DNA from: Longimicrobium sp.
GTDB taxonomy: Bacteria > Gemmatimonadota > Gemmatimonadetes > Longimicrobiales > Longimicrobiaceae
DNA length: 64,000 bases
Reading direction: 5' to 3'
Assembly (NCBI RefSeq): GCF_035474595.1
Contig: NZ_DATIND010000085.1
Location: 1-64,000, forward strand
The notes beneath the pieces are model-generated. The model was not told the DNA's origin, searched no databases, and saw only the letters and a program-made list of their open reading frames with translations. Shown one piece after another: positions 48,154 through 56,389 of this stretch. The position numbers and the translations under genes were made by a program. The first letter of the stretch is position 1; each line of letters starts with the position of its first letter.

Positions 48154-50825
48154 GCGCGCTGCTTTCCGACCTCGCGTTCCCGCTGGCCGTGGTGGCCAAG
48201 GCCACGCTCCTGCTCCTGGCCGCGGCCCTGGCAACGCTGGCGCTCTCCCGCCGCCGCGCGCCTGCGGCGGCGCGGCACCTGGTGTGGACGCTGGCCGTCT
48301 GCGGGCTGCTGGCGCTCCCGCTCTTCTCCGTCACCCTTCCCGGCTGGAGCCTGGGCTTCGTGCGGCTGCGGGCGGAGCGCTGGGCCGCCGCGGATCCCCG
48401 CATCCCGGCGCCGGCTCCGTCGCCCGCGGCGGCGGTGGCACCGCGCGCGGCGATCGCGGACGTCGGGATCCCCGCATCTCCATCTCCCGAAACGCCCGTG
48501 ACCGAGGGTGTGGGCGGCGGCGGGGTCGACTGGAGGACGGCGCTCCCCGCGCTCTACCTGCTCGGTGTGCTGGCCGTGCTGGCGCGGCTGCTGGCGGGGC
48601 GGTGGAGCGTGCGGCGGCTGGCGCGCGAGGCCGCGCCCGTCACTTCGCCGGAATGGACGGAGCTCCTGCGCGACCTGGCGTGGATGATGGACGTGGGCCG
48701 ACCCGTCACGCTCCTGCGCGGGGCGGGCGCCAGCATGCCCATGACCTGGGGCACGCGCCGGCCCACCATCCTCCTTCCCGGCGACGCGGACGAGTGGCCG
48801 GACGACCGTCGCCGCGTGGTGCTGCTGCACGAGCTGGCGCACGTGGCGCGGCACGACTGCCTGACGCAGACGCTGGCCGCGGCCGCCTGCGCGCTCTACT
48901 GGTTCCACCCCGGCGCGTGGTATGCCGCGCGGCGCCTGCGCGTGGAGCGCGAGCTGGCCTGCGACGACCGCGTGCTGGCCGCCGGCACCCGCGCCCGCGA
49001 GTACGCCGAGCACCTGCTGGAGGTGGCGCGCGCCTTCTGCCCGCCGCCGCTGGCCGGCGCGGTGGCAGTGAGCATGGCGCGGCCGTCGCAGCTGGAGGGG
49101 CGGCTGCTGGCGGTGCTGGACCACCTGCGCAACCGCCACGTGCTCACCCGCCGGGCCGGCGTGAGCGCCGCCGCGGCCGCGCTCGCGCTGGTGCTGCCGC
49201 TCTCCGCCGCGCGCCCCGCGTCGGGCGAGAAGGCGGCGGCGCGGGACGGCGAGGCCCCGGCGGCCGCCCGCCGCGCCCCGGCACGTTCCGCCGCGGCGGC
49301 GGCGCAGTCCGGGTGCGTGCTGCGGGACGGCGAGCGCTTCGGCTGCGAGATCCAGGCGCGCGCGGGCGAGCGGCTGACGCTGGAGCTGGCGGAGGGGGTC
49401 GGGGCGCGCGTGGAGGCCTGGGAGCGCGACCTGGTGCGCGTCCGCTCCGAGTCCGGGCGCAGACTGGACGCGACCGCCGGGCGCGCGGCGGGCGGAGTGC
49501 GCGTGTCCGTGACCGCCGCGCGCGGCCATGACGGCGACGCGCCGGACCTGGTGATCCAGGTGCCGCGCCGCTTCGACGTGCACGCGCGCGCCGACGGCGG
49601 CGGGGTGGAGATCCGCGCCGTCCAGGGCACCTTCACCGGGAGCACGCGCGGCGGCGGGCTGGCGCTGATCGAGGTGTCGGGCACCGTGCGGATGGACGCG
49701 GCCGGCGGCGGCGCCTACATCCGCCACACACGGCTGAACGGCAGGCTGGAGATGGGAGGCGGCGGCGTGCTGCTGGACGAGAACCGCGGCAACCTCGACA
49801 TCGTGAACGGCGGCGCCGTGGTGCGCGGCTCCGCAGAGGGGCTGGCCCAGTGGGGAAGCCGCGTGCGCGACGAGATGGACGGCGATCCGGACGTGCACGT
49901 GGCCGAGGCCCACGGCCCCGTTCGCAACGGCGACGGCGACGTGGACGTGGACGACGCCCGCCCCGGCGCGCTGATCGAGACCGGCGGCGGCGACATCCGC
50001 GTGCGCCGCGCGCGGGGCGACATCACCGCGCACAGCGGCGGCGGCGACGTGACGCTGGAGTCGGTGGCGGGCGGCGCCACGGTCCGCACCGGCAGCGGCG
50101 ACGTGGAGGTGCGCCTGGACGGCCGCGGCGGCGACGTGGACATCTCCTCCGGCAGCGGCCGGGTGACGCTGGTGCTTCCCGCGGAGTTCAGCGGGAGCGT
50201 GGACCTGGAGTCGGCGTACACCGAGCGGCACGCGCCCACGCACGTCACCAGCGACTTTCCGCTGGCGCTCAGCCAGCCGCGGGAGTGGAGCTCGCGCGAG
50301 GGCACGCCGCGCCGCTACGTGCGGGGCCGCGGCACGCTGGGTTCGGGCCGCCACCACGTGCGCGTGCGGACGGTGAACGGCGACGTGCGGCTGGTGCGCG
50401 CCGGCGGCCACGGCACGAACGTCAGCGCCCAGGTGGGCGGCGACCGGGTGGAGTGCACGGGCGAGAGCTGCACCCTGACGGTGGCGGGCGAAAAGGGCTC
50501 CGGCAGGGCGACGGTGAGCTGGACCTCGGGGCCCGGCGGGCGCCCCGTCTTCTCGGCCGACGCGGTGGGCTACGGCTACACCACCGGCGACGTGCCCGAG
50601 CGGCTTGCGGCGATGGACGCCATCACGCGCGACGCGCCGCCCGCCGCGGCGGCGCAGGCGCTGGGCCGCTTCGCCTTCGGAGACCCCGAGCCGCGGGTGC
50701 AGCGCGCCGCGGTCGAGGGGCTGGCCGCGCTGCGCGGCCGCGCCGGCGCCGAGCAGCTCCGCCGCATCTCCCGCGAGCACCCCGGTGCCGCCATCCGCCG
50801 CCGGGCGGCCGACGCGCTGCGGTAG
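48150..50825 (+). CDS. M56 (BlaR1-type) membrane metalloprotease fused to DUF4097-like and HEAT domains
   Basis: An 891-aa membrane protein, translationally coupled to the repressor. Residues 1-360 form an M56 peptidase: TM helices at about 8-32, 45-65, 130-150 and 345-365, with zinc motif LLHELAHVARHD (H227, E228, H231) and VERELACDDRVL. The segment after the last helix is extracytoplasmic. Instead of a BlaR1 penicillin-binding domain it carries a Gly/Asp-rich beta-helix (about 480-720) of DUF4097 type: GGGVEIRAVQG, GNLDIVNGGAVVRGS, GGGDIRVRRARGDITAHSGG. A C-terminal HEAT-like segment follows (PPAAAAQALGRFAFGDPEPR; VQRAAVEGLAALRG). The peptidase is predicted active. The sensory input is unknown. 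Confidence 0.88.
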   Translation: MSALLSDLAFPLAVVAKATLLLLAAALATLALSRRRAPAAARHLVWTLAVCGLLALPLFSVTLPGWSLGFVRLRAERWAAADPRIPAPAPSPAAAVAPRAAIADVGIPASPSPETPVTEGVGGGGVDWRTALPALYLLGVLAVLARLLAGRWSVRRLAREAAPVTSPEWTELLRDLAWMMDVGRPVTLLRGAGASMPMTWGTRRPTILLPGDADEWPDDRRRVVLLHELAHVARHDCLTQTLAAAACALYWFHPGAWYAARRLRVERELACDDRVLAAGTRAREYAEHLLEVARAFCPPPLAGAVAVSMARPSQLEGRLLAVLDHLRNRHVLTRRAGVSAAAAALALVLPLSAARPASGEKAAARDGEAPAAARRAPARSAAAAAQSGCVLRDGERFGCEIQARAGERLTLELAEGVGARVEAWERDLVRVRSESGRRLDATAGRAAGGVRVSVTAARGHDGDAPDLVIQVPRRFDVHARADGGGVEIRAVQGTFTGSTRGGGLALIEVSGTVRMDAAGGGAYIRHTRLNGRLEMGGGGVLLDENRGNLDIVNGGAVVRGSAEGLAQWGSRVRDEMDGDPDVHVAEAHGPVRNGDGDVDVDDARPGALIETGGGDIRVRRARGDITAHSGGGDVTLESVAGGATVRTGSGDVEVRLDGRGGDVDISSGSGRVTLVLPAEFSGSVDLESAYTERHAPTHVTSDFPLALSQPREWSSREGTPRRYVRGRGTLGSGRHHVRVRTVNGDVRLVRAGGHGTNVSAQVGGDRVECTGESCTLTVAGEKGSGRATVSWTSGPGGRPVFSADAVGYGYTTGDVPERLAAMDAITRDAPPAAAAQALGRFAFGDPEPRVQRAAVEGLAALRGRAGAEQLRRISREHPGAAIRRRAADALR

Positions 50826-50845
50826 CGACCGTCATCTCCCGAAAA

Positions 50846-50890
50846 CGCGAAGCCGCGAAGGCACCGTCACCGGTCCTCCGCGGCTTCGCG
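50846..50890. terminator. Hairpin after the M56 gene
   Basis: CGCGAAGCCGCG (50846-50857) pairs with CGCGGCTTCGCG (50879-50890) around a 21-nt loop, 20 nt after the stop. No T run. Confidence 0.55.
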
Positions 50891-50920
50891 CATCAGGTAA
50901 GTCGGTCAACGGACGGGGGA

Positions 50921-50994
50921 TCACGCAGAGGGAACGGAGGGAGGCCGGTGCACGTCCGATCCCCCTCCGTTTCCTCCGGTCCCTCCGTGTGAGA
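50921..50994. repeat. Family D hairpin between convergent genes
   Basis: TCACGCAGAGGGAACGGAGG and CCTCCGTTTCC...CCCTCCGTGTGAGA are inverted, then CTTTCTTTTCTTCTC. The T-rich tail supports terminator use for the M56 gene; the convergent gene ends at 51016. Confidence 0.65.
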
Positions 50995-51015
50995 CTTTCT
51001 TTTCTTCTCGTCAGA

Positions 51016-51306
51016 TCAGTGGATGCCGGCGTCCGTCTTCGCCCACTCCAGCCGGCGGCCGATCTCCTTGTCGCTCATGGTGCGGATGGCGAACTCGGCC
51101 GCGCGGAAGGAGTTGAACTCTACCGTGGTGCGGATGGGCTCCGCATCCGGCTCGCCGGCCGGGCGGAAGCCGAGCACCGCGCCCGCCTTCAGGTGCGCCA
51201 CCTTGCTCTCCACCGGCACCGCCACCCAGGCGCGCCCGGCGCGGTCCGCCACCTCGCGCGGCATCTCCGCCGTGGCCGTGTCCCCCGAAGTCCCCGAGTC
51301 GTTCAT
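51016..51306 (-). CDS. Small unknown protein, 96 aa
   Basis: Start ATG 51306. A hydrophilic N-terminus (MNDSGTSGDTATAEMPREVA) precedes a compact alpha/beta domain: AWVAVPVESKVAHLKAGAVL, GFRPAGEPDAEPIRTTVEFN, then SFRAAEFAIRTMSDKEIGRR and a WAKTDAGIH end. No membrane segment, metal motif or family I recognise. It lies 39 nt downstream of the RNase D gene on the same strand and may be co-transcribed with it. Confidence 0.75.
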   Translation of the reverse strand: MNDSGTSGDTATAEMPREVADRAGRAWVAVPVESKVAHLKAGAVLGFRPAGEPDAEPIRTTVEFNSFRAAEFAIRTMSDKEIGRRLEWAKTDAGIH

Positions 51307-51345
51307 CTTCAGCTATCCCGTATCGGTTCCCGAATCGCCTGGAAT

Positions 51346-52473
51346 CTACCGCATCCCCTTCAGCAGCGCGTCGCCCACCGCCTCCACCTGCCAGCGGCGC
51401 ACGCCGGTGACTGCGGCCAGCTCCTCGGTGGTGCGGGGCCGCGCCCGGGCCACCTCCTCGAGCTGCGCGCGCGACATCACGAAGCCGGGGTCCAGCCCCA
51501 GCTCGTCGGCGCGGCGGTTGCGCGCGTTCTTCAGCGACTCCACCCGCGCCTCCAGCTCCACGTCGCGCTCCCAGCGCGGCGAGCGCGGCCAGCGCGGCAG
51601 CTCGTCGTCGGCGATCTCCATCGCCTTCGACACGGCGGCCAGGATGTCGCGCCCGCGCCGCTGGGCCAGGCCGTCGCTGAGGCCGGTGACGCCCTTCAGC
51701 GCGGCGAAGTTGCGCGGCGGCGCCATCGCCATCTCGATCAGCGCCTGGTTGCCCAGGACGCGGAAGGTGGCGCGGTCCAGCTCGCGGGCCACGCCCTCGC
51801 GCCACTCGTACAGCTCGCGCAGCACGGCCAGCCCGCGCGGCTGCAGGTCGCGCGCGCCCTTCACCTTCATCCACGACTCGCGGGCGTTCTCGTCGGGCTC
51901 GGTCCAGCGCGTCTGCTCGCGGCGGCGGAACTCCTCCTCGGCCCAGTGCAGCCGGCCGATGGTGACCAGCTCCTGGCGCAGGCGGTCGCGGAGCTCGGGG
52001 AGGTGCGCGGTGTCGGTGGCCGCGTACTCCTTCATCCCCTCGGTCAGCGGGCGCTCGCCCCAGTCGGCGCGCTGGTGCTCCTTGGGAAGCTTCAGCCCCA
52101 GGTACTTCTCGGCGATGTTCCCCAGCCCCAGCTGCCGCTCGCCCAGGAAGGCGGCGGCCACCTGGGTGTCGAAGAGGTTGGCGATGGCCAGCCCGGCGTC
52201 GCGGTCCAGGATGCGGACGTCGTAGTCGGCGTCGTGGAAGATCTTCTCGATCCCCTCGTCCGCGAACAGGTCGCCCAGCGGCGACAGGTCCGTCACCGCC
52301 TGCGGGTCGACCAGGTAGTTGCGCTCCCGCGACGAGAGCTGCACCAGGCTCAGGCGGTCGAAGTAGCGGTGATAGCCGGCGGCCTCGGTGTCGGCGCCCA
52401 GCAGCGGCTCGTTCCGCAGCTGGTCCACCACCTCGCGAAGCCGCCCGGGCGTGTCGATGTATTCGTATTCCAT
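51346..52473 (-). CDS. rnd: Ribonuclease D
   Basis: A 375-aa 3'-5' exoribonuclease for tRNA and structured RNA ends. The DEDDy exonuclease residues are present: D28 and E30 (LGADTEAAG), D85 in IFHDADYDVRIL, and Y150/D154 in EYAATDTAHL. The C-terminal half holds an HRDC domain (LQPRGLAVLRELYEWREGVA, RELDRATFRVLGNQALIEMA) and a second HRDC-like helical unit (MSRALLEEV-type MSRAQLEEVARARPRTTEEL). The ATG at 52473 opens directly on the exonuclease fold; the upstream bases are G-rich (ACCGGTGGGGGGA). The length equals the family norm. Confidence 0.94.
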   Translation of the reverse strand: MEYEYIDTPGRLREVVDQLRNEPLLGADTEAAGYHRYFDRLSLVQLSSRERNYLVDPQAVTDLSPLGDLFADEGIEKIFHDADYDVRILDRDAGLAIANLFDTQVAAAFLGERQLGLGNIAEKYLGLKLPKEHQRADWGERPLTEGMKEYAATDTAHLPELRDRLRQELVTIGRLHWAEEEFRRREQTRWTEPDENARESWMKVKGARDLQPRGLAVLRELYEWREGVARELDRATFRVLGNQALIEMAMAPPRNFAALKGVTGLSDGLAQRRGRDILAAVSKAMEIADDELPRWPRSPRWERDVELEARVESLKNARNRRADELGLDPGFVMSRAQLEEVARARPRTTEELAAVTGVRRWQVEAVGDALLKGMR

Positions 52474-52692
52474 TCCCCCCACCGGTCCGGAAGAGGCGCC
52501 AATGTCGTTGCCGCGCCGCGACTTCGCAACCCGCCCCCGTTCGCCGGCGACCCTCCGTGCCGCCACGTAAGCAGTTGGGGAGCAACGGCTTGGGGCTGCG
52601 CGCCGGGACGCAATTGCTACACCACTCGTATCAGAAGCCGACAAATCGTCGGGGTGGAAAACCGGGGTACGGAGCCTCGCCGGGCGGGAAGG

Positions 52693-52843
52693 GCGAATGA
52701 ATTCGCGGCAACAACGGCCCGAAGTCCGCCTTCGCGGACTCGCGCGGCGCCATCGTGGCGGCTCCGAGCCGATGGTGCCTCCTCGATTTGTTCTCCCCTG
52801 CCCAGCGGAGCGGGCGAAGGGGGAAGCCAGGCGGGCAGGATGC
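52693..52843 (+). repeat. Family A repeat (A6) joined to repeat E
   Basis: A6 is 52693-52741; repeat E (52784-52843) has TTTGTTCTCCCC, GCGGAGCGGGCG and CAGGCGGGCAGGATGC. Same order and similar spacing as 35403-35561. It lies in the 481-nt divergent gap between rnd and the amidohydrolase gene; no other signal was seen there. Confidence 0.85.
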
Positions 52844-52954
52844 CATCCCACCGTGCGGAAGCTTCTTCTCTCCGTTGCGCCCCATCTCCCATCTGCCGAT
52901 CTTCCGCCCCTCGTCTCCCTGATCTCCATCTCCATCTCCTTCATCCGCAATTGC

Positions 52955-54535
52955 ATGCCGTCTCCCGCGCTTCCGCCCGACCTGATCGTTCGCGCCCGGC
53001 GCATCCACGTGCTGGGTGACCATCCGGCCGTCGAGGCCGTGCTGGTGCGCGGGGGGTGCATCGCCGCGATTGGCGGGTTCGACGAGGTGCGGGGGATGGC
53101 GGGCGCCGGGGCGCGCGTGGAGGACCTGCGCGACGCGACCGTCACGCCGGGGCTCACCGACGCGCACGTGCACCTGACCACGTACGGGCTCTCGCTGCGG
53201 CGCGTGGACCTGAACGCCGCGCCCACGCTGCACGCCGCGCTGGAGATGATCGGCCGCGCGGCGGCGGCGGGCGACGGGTGGCTGCGCGGGATCGGGTGGG
53301 ACGTGCATCGCTGGGGGCGGCTGCCGAGCGCGGAGGAGCTGGACGCCGTCTGCCCGGCGCGGCCGTGCTACTTCCAGAGCCACGACATCCACGGCGCATG
53401 GCTGAACAACCGGGCGCTGGAGATGTGCGGCATCACCGGCGACACGCCGGACCCCGAGGGCGGCCGCATCGTGCGCGATCACGACGGCCGGCCCACCGGC
53501 GTGCTGCTGGAGACGGCGATGACGCTGGCCGAGCGCCATCTCCCCCCCGAGTCGCCCGCCGAGCGCCGCGGCGCGCTGCTGGCGGCGCAGCGCGAGGTGC
53601 ACCGCCTGGGCCTCACCGGCGTGCACTCGGTGGAGGTGACGGGGCTGGAGGATTTCTCCGCGCTGGCGGAGGAGGACGCGCTGCGGCTGCGCGTGCTGCA
53701 GGCGATCCCCCTCCCGCGCCTCTCCGCGGCGATCGAGACGGGGCTCCGCAGCGGCTTTGGCGGCGGCTGGCTGCGGATCGGCGGGGTGAAGATGTTCCTG
53801 GACGGCGCGCTGGGCTCGCGCACGGCGTGGATGCGCGAGCCGTACATCGGCAGCGGCGGGGTGGGGATCAACACGCTGCCGCCGGACGAGTTCCGCGCGC
53901 ACGTGGCCCGCGCGGCCGCGGCGGGGATCGCCAGCACCGTGCACGCCATCGGCGACGCGGCGGTGGAACTGGCGATCGACGTCCTCGGCTCGGTCGCGCC
54001 GCCGCGGACGATGCCGCACCGGATCGAGCATCTGCAGCTCTGCCCGGCGGACCTGTGGGAGCGCGCCGGCCGCTCGGGGCTCGTGGCGTCGATGCAGCCC
54101 GTCCACCTGATGACCGACATCCCCGCAGCCGAGACGCACTGGGGGCACGAGCGCTCGCACGGCGCCTACCCGTTCGCCGCCGTCCAGCGCGCGGGGATGA
54201 CGCTCGCGTTCGGCTCCGACGTCCCCGTGGAAACGGTCGATCCGCGCCTCGGCCTCTTCGCCGCCGTGAAGCGCGTCGGCTGGAACGGCGCGCCGGACGG
54301 GGAATGGTTTCCCGAGCACGCCATCTCCGCTGAAGCGGCGCTCCGCGCGTACACCGAAGGTCCCGCGCACGCCGCGGGCGTCGCCAACCGCACCGGCCGC
54401 CTCCTCCCCGGCTACGACGCCGACCTCGTCGCCTGGGACCGCGACCCGCTGGAGTGCGGGCCGGACGAGGTGCGGGAGATGACGTGCGTGCTCACGATAG
54501 TCGATGGCGAGACGGTGCATCGGGCGTCGACATGA
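52955..54535 (+). CDS. Amidohydrolase (YtcJ/Amidohydro_3 type)
   Basis: A 526-aa metal-dependent hydrolase. The beta-sandwich start (DLIVRARRIHVLG; VLVRGGCIAAIGGFDEV) leads to the metal site DAHVHLTTYGLSL (HxH), VKMFLDGALGSRTAWM (the Lys/metal strand), STVHAIGDAAVELAID, PHRIEHLQL and LAFGSDVPVETVDPRLGLFA with the catalytic Asp. The C-terminal NRTGRLLPGYDADLVAWDRD completes the sandwich. YtcJ-like members hydrolyse formamides or N-acyl compounds, but most lack a known substrate. There is no signal peptide. ATG 52955 precedes the first strand; no strong ribosome binding site is visible. Confidence 0.9.
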   Translation: MPSPALPPDLIVRARRIHVLGDHPAVEAVLVRGGCIAAIGGFDEVRGMAGAGARVEDLRDATVTPGLTDAHVHLTTYGLSLRRVDLNAAPTLHAALEMIGRAAAAGDGWLRGIGWDVHRWGRLPSAEELDAVCPARPCYFQSHDIHGAWLNNRALEMCGITGDTPDPEGGRIVRDHDGRPTGVLLETAMTLAERHLPPESPAERRGALLAAQREVHRLGLTGVHSVEVTGLEDFSALAEEDALRLRVLQAIPLPRLSAAIETGLRSGFGGGWLRIGGVKMFLDGALGSRTAWMREPYIGSGGVGINTLPPDEFRAHVARAAAAGIASTVHAIGDAAVELAIDVLGSVAPPRTMPHRIEHLQLCPADLWERAGRSGLVASMQPVHLMTDIPAAETHWGHERSHGAYPFAAVQRAGMTLAFGSDVPVETVDPRLGLFAAVKRVGWNGAPDGEWFPEHAISAEAALRAYTEGPAHAAGVANRTGRLLPGYDADLVAWDRDPLECGPDEVREMTCVLTIVDGETVHRAST

Positions 54536-54613
54536 TGGGAGTGGTGCAATCGGGCGTCGACATGATGGGGTGATTCGGTGCGGGACGAGATCGATGCGGG
54601 TCCTGCCACCTCG

Positions 54614-54832
54614 AAAATGCGAGTGAACTCGCGGCTACAACGGCACACAGTCCGCCTCCGCGGACTCCACATTCGTTCATCGTCCGCTTCATCGCGCGAT
54701 GTACGCATCCCGGGATGGGCGCGGCGGCGGCGTTCGCCTGGCTTGGTGATGGGCTGCGTCAACCGTAGCCCGCAGTTGAAGTCCGCGAAGGCGGACTGCG
54801 TGCCGTTGGAGCCGCGGCTTGAGGCGCATTTT
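54614..54832. repeat. Inverted pair of family B repeats (B3/B3')
   Basis: B3 (54614-54666, plus) has AAAATGCGAGTGAACTCGCG, GCTACAACGGCACAC and AGTCCGCCTCCGCGGACT; B3' (54780-54832, minus) has diverged in the outer arm (GAGGCGCATTTT). It fills the 353-nt gap before hemW, together with a short direct repeat CATCGGGCGTCGACATGATG (54519-54566, two copies) at the end of the amidohydrolase gene. Confidence 0.9.
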
Positions 54833-54888
54833 CGACAATATCTGGGCCCCGCCGCACCCCGCCCGCGCTCCGGTGTACCACCCGCCGG

Positions 54889-56130
54889 ATGAGCATTCTC
54901 GACGCGACCGCTTCGCATCCCCGCGCGGATGCAGACACGGCGGGGCCGGACGACCGGCCCCGCTCGCTGTACGTGCACGTGCCGTTCTGCGTGCGCCGTT
55001 GCTCGTACTGCGACTTCGCCGTGCAGGCCACTCGCGAGGCGCCGACGGACGATTGGCTCGACGCGGTCGCGATGGAGATGCGGCTCCTGGCCGAGGAGCG
55101 CGGGTGGAGCACGCCTTTGGCGCTCGACACCGTCTACCTCGGCGGCGGCACCCCGTCGCTGCTGCGGCCGGACGCGATGGCGGAGTTGCGTCGCCGTCTG
55201 GAGCCGTTCGCCGTCTGGAACGATTCCGCCGAGTGGACCTGCGAGGCGAACCCCGAGAGCTTCACCGCCGAGACCGCCCGCGCCTGGCGCGACGCCGGCG
55301 TGAACCGCATCTCGCTGGGCGCGCAGACCTTCCACGAGCCGGCGCTGCGCTGGATGGGGCGGATGCACGGCGTGGACGGCCCCCGCCGCGCGGTGGAGGC
55401 CGCGCGCGCGGCGGGCTTCGGCAGCGTCAGCGTCGACCTCATCTTTGGGCTCCCGTCCCGCCTGGGCCGCGACTGGGGCGCCGACCTTTTCCACGCGCTG
55501 GCGCTGGAGCCCGAGCACGTCTCGCTCTACGGCCTGACCGCCGAGGCCGCCGCGCCGCTGGGCCGCTGGGTGAGCGAGGGGCGCGAGACACTGGCCGACG
55601 AGGACCGCTACGCCGACGAGTACCTGCTGGCGCACGAGCGGCTGACCGCCGCCGGCTTCGAGCACTACGAGGTCTCCAACTTCGGGCTCCCCGGCCGCCG
55701 CTCGCGCCACAACTTCGTCTACTGGACGGGCGCCCCGTACGCCGCGCTCGGCCCCGGCGCCCACGCGTTCCATCCCCCGCTGCGCCGCTGGAATGTGCGC
55801 GGCTGGGACGCATACCGGGCGATGCTCCTCGACGAGCACCGCCTGCCGACAGACGGTGAGGAGACGGTGGACGAGGAGACGGCGGGGCTGGAGCGCGCCT
55901 GGCTCCATCTCCGCACCGACCGCGGCTGGCCGCTTGGGGACGCGGGAGATGCCGAGCGCCGCCTCGCCGAGACCTGGGTGCGCCAGGGATGGGCGCGGGT
56001 GGAGGACGACGCCCTGAAGCTCACCGCCGACGGCTGGCTCCTCCTCGACCGCCTGGCCGTGGAGATGGCCTCTGCCGCGGAGAAGCGCGCCGCGCCTGCC
56101 GCTCGCCAGGCGCCGGTCCTCGCACGGTAG
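54889..56130 (+). CDS. hemW: HemW-like radical SAM heme chaperone
   Basis: A 413-aa radical SAM protein. The [4Fe-4S] motif is FCVRRCSYCDF (C34, C38, C41), with HVPF just before it, the HemW/HemN-like arrangement. Other segments: TVYLGGGTPSLL, EANPESFTAETARAWRDAGV, NRISLGAQTFHEPALRWMGR and DLIFGLPSRLGRDW. The HemW C-terminal domain has YEVSNFGLPGRRSRHN and FVYWTGAPYAALGPGAHAFH. It lacks the extra N-terminal features of true coproporphyrinogen dehydrogenase HemN, so heme delivery is the better assignment. It is followed by hrcA-dnaJ-prmA in the same direction. Confidence 0.92.
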   Translation: MSILDATASHPRADADTAGPDDRPRSLYVHVPFCVRRCSYCDFAVQATREAPTDDWLDAVAMEMRLLAEERGWSTPLALDTVYLGGGTPSLLRPDAMAELRRRLEPFAVWNDSAEWTCEANPESFTAETARAWRDAGVNRISLGAQTFHEPALRWMGRMHGVDGPRRAVEAARAAGFGSVSVDLIFGLPSRLGRDWGADLFHALALEPEHVSLYGLTAEAAAPLGRWVSEGRETLADEDRYADEYLLAHERLTAAGFEHYEVSNFGLPGRRSRHNFVYWTGAPYAALGPGAHAFHPPLRRWNVRGWDAYRAMLLDEHRLPTDGEETVDEETAGLERAWLHLRTDRGWPLGDAGDAERRLAETWVRQGWARVEDDALKLTADGWLLLDRLAVEMASAAEKRAAPAARQAPVLAR

Positions 56131-56322
56131 CGGCCGCGCGCCGGGAGCGCTGCCTGCACGGATGACAGCCGCCGCGCGGTGATCCCGCCGCGGCGGCGGC
56201 GCTTCCGGCCGGAACGGCGCACCGCGGCGGCACCGGATCTTGCGGGTGAGCGGTGGCGGGTGCGGAGCGGGGTCCGGCGCGCCCAAGTGACGCAGCGGCA
56301 AGGGGAACGCCCGCTTCCGGCA

Positions 56323-56351
56323 TTGACGCCCCACGGAAGCGGCGGCAGATT
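56323..56351 (+). promoter_or_regulatory. Candidate promoter of hrcA-dnaJ-prmA
   Basis: TTGACG (56323-56328), a 17-nt spacer and CAGATT (56346-56351), 39 nt before the hrcA start. No CIRCE dyad (TTAGCACTC-N9-GAGTGCTAA) is visible here. Confidence 0.45.
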
Positions 56352-56389
56352 CTACAGGTTTGTGCCCGCAGTTTCTCCGCGACGCCGAT

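Noticed and set aside
47767-50825. Calling the BlaI/M56 pair a beta-lactam resistance system
   Set aside because: No beta-lactamase or penicillin-binding sensor domain is found; only the repressor and protease parts match.
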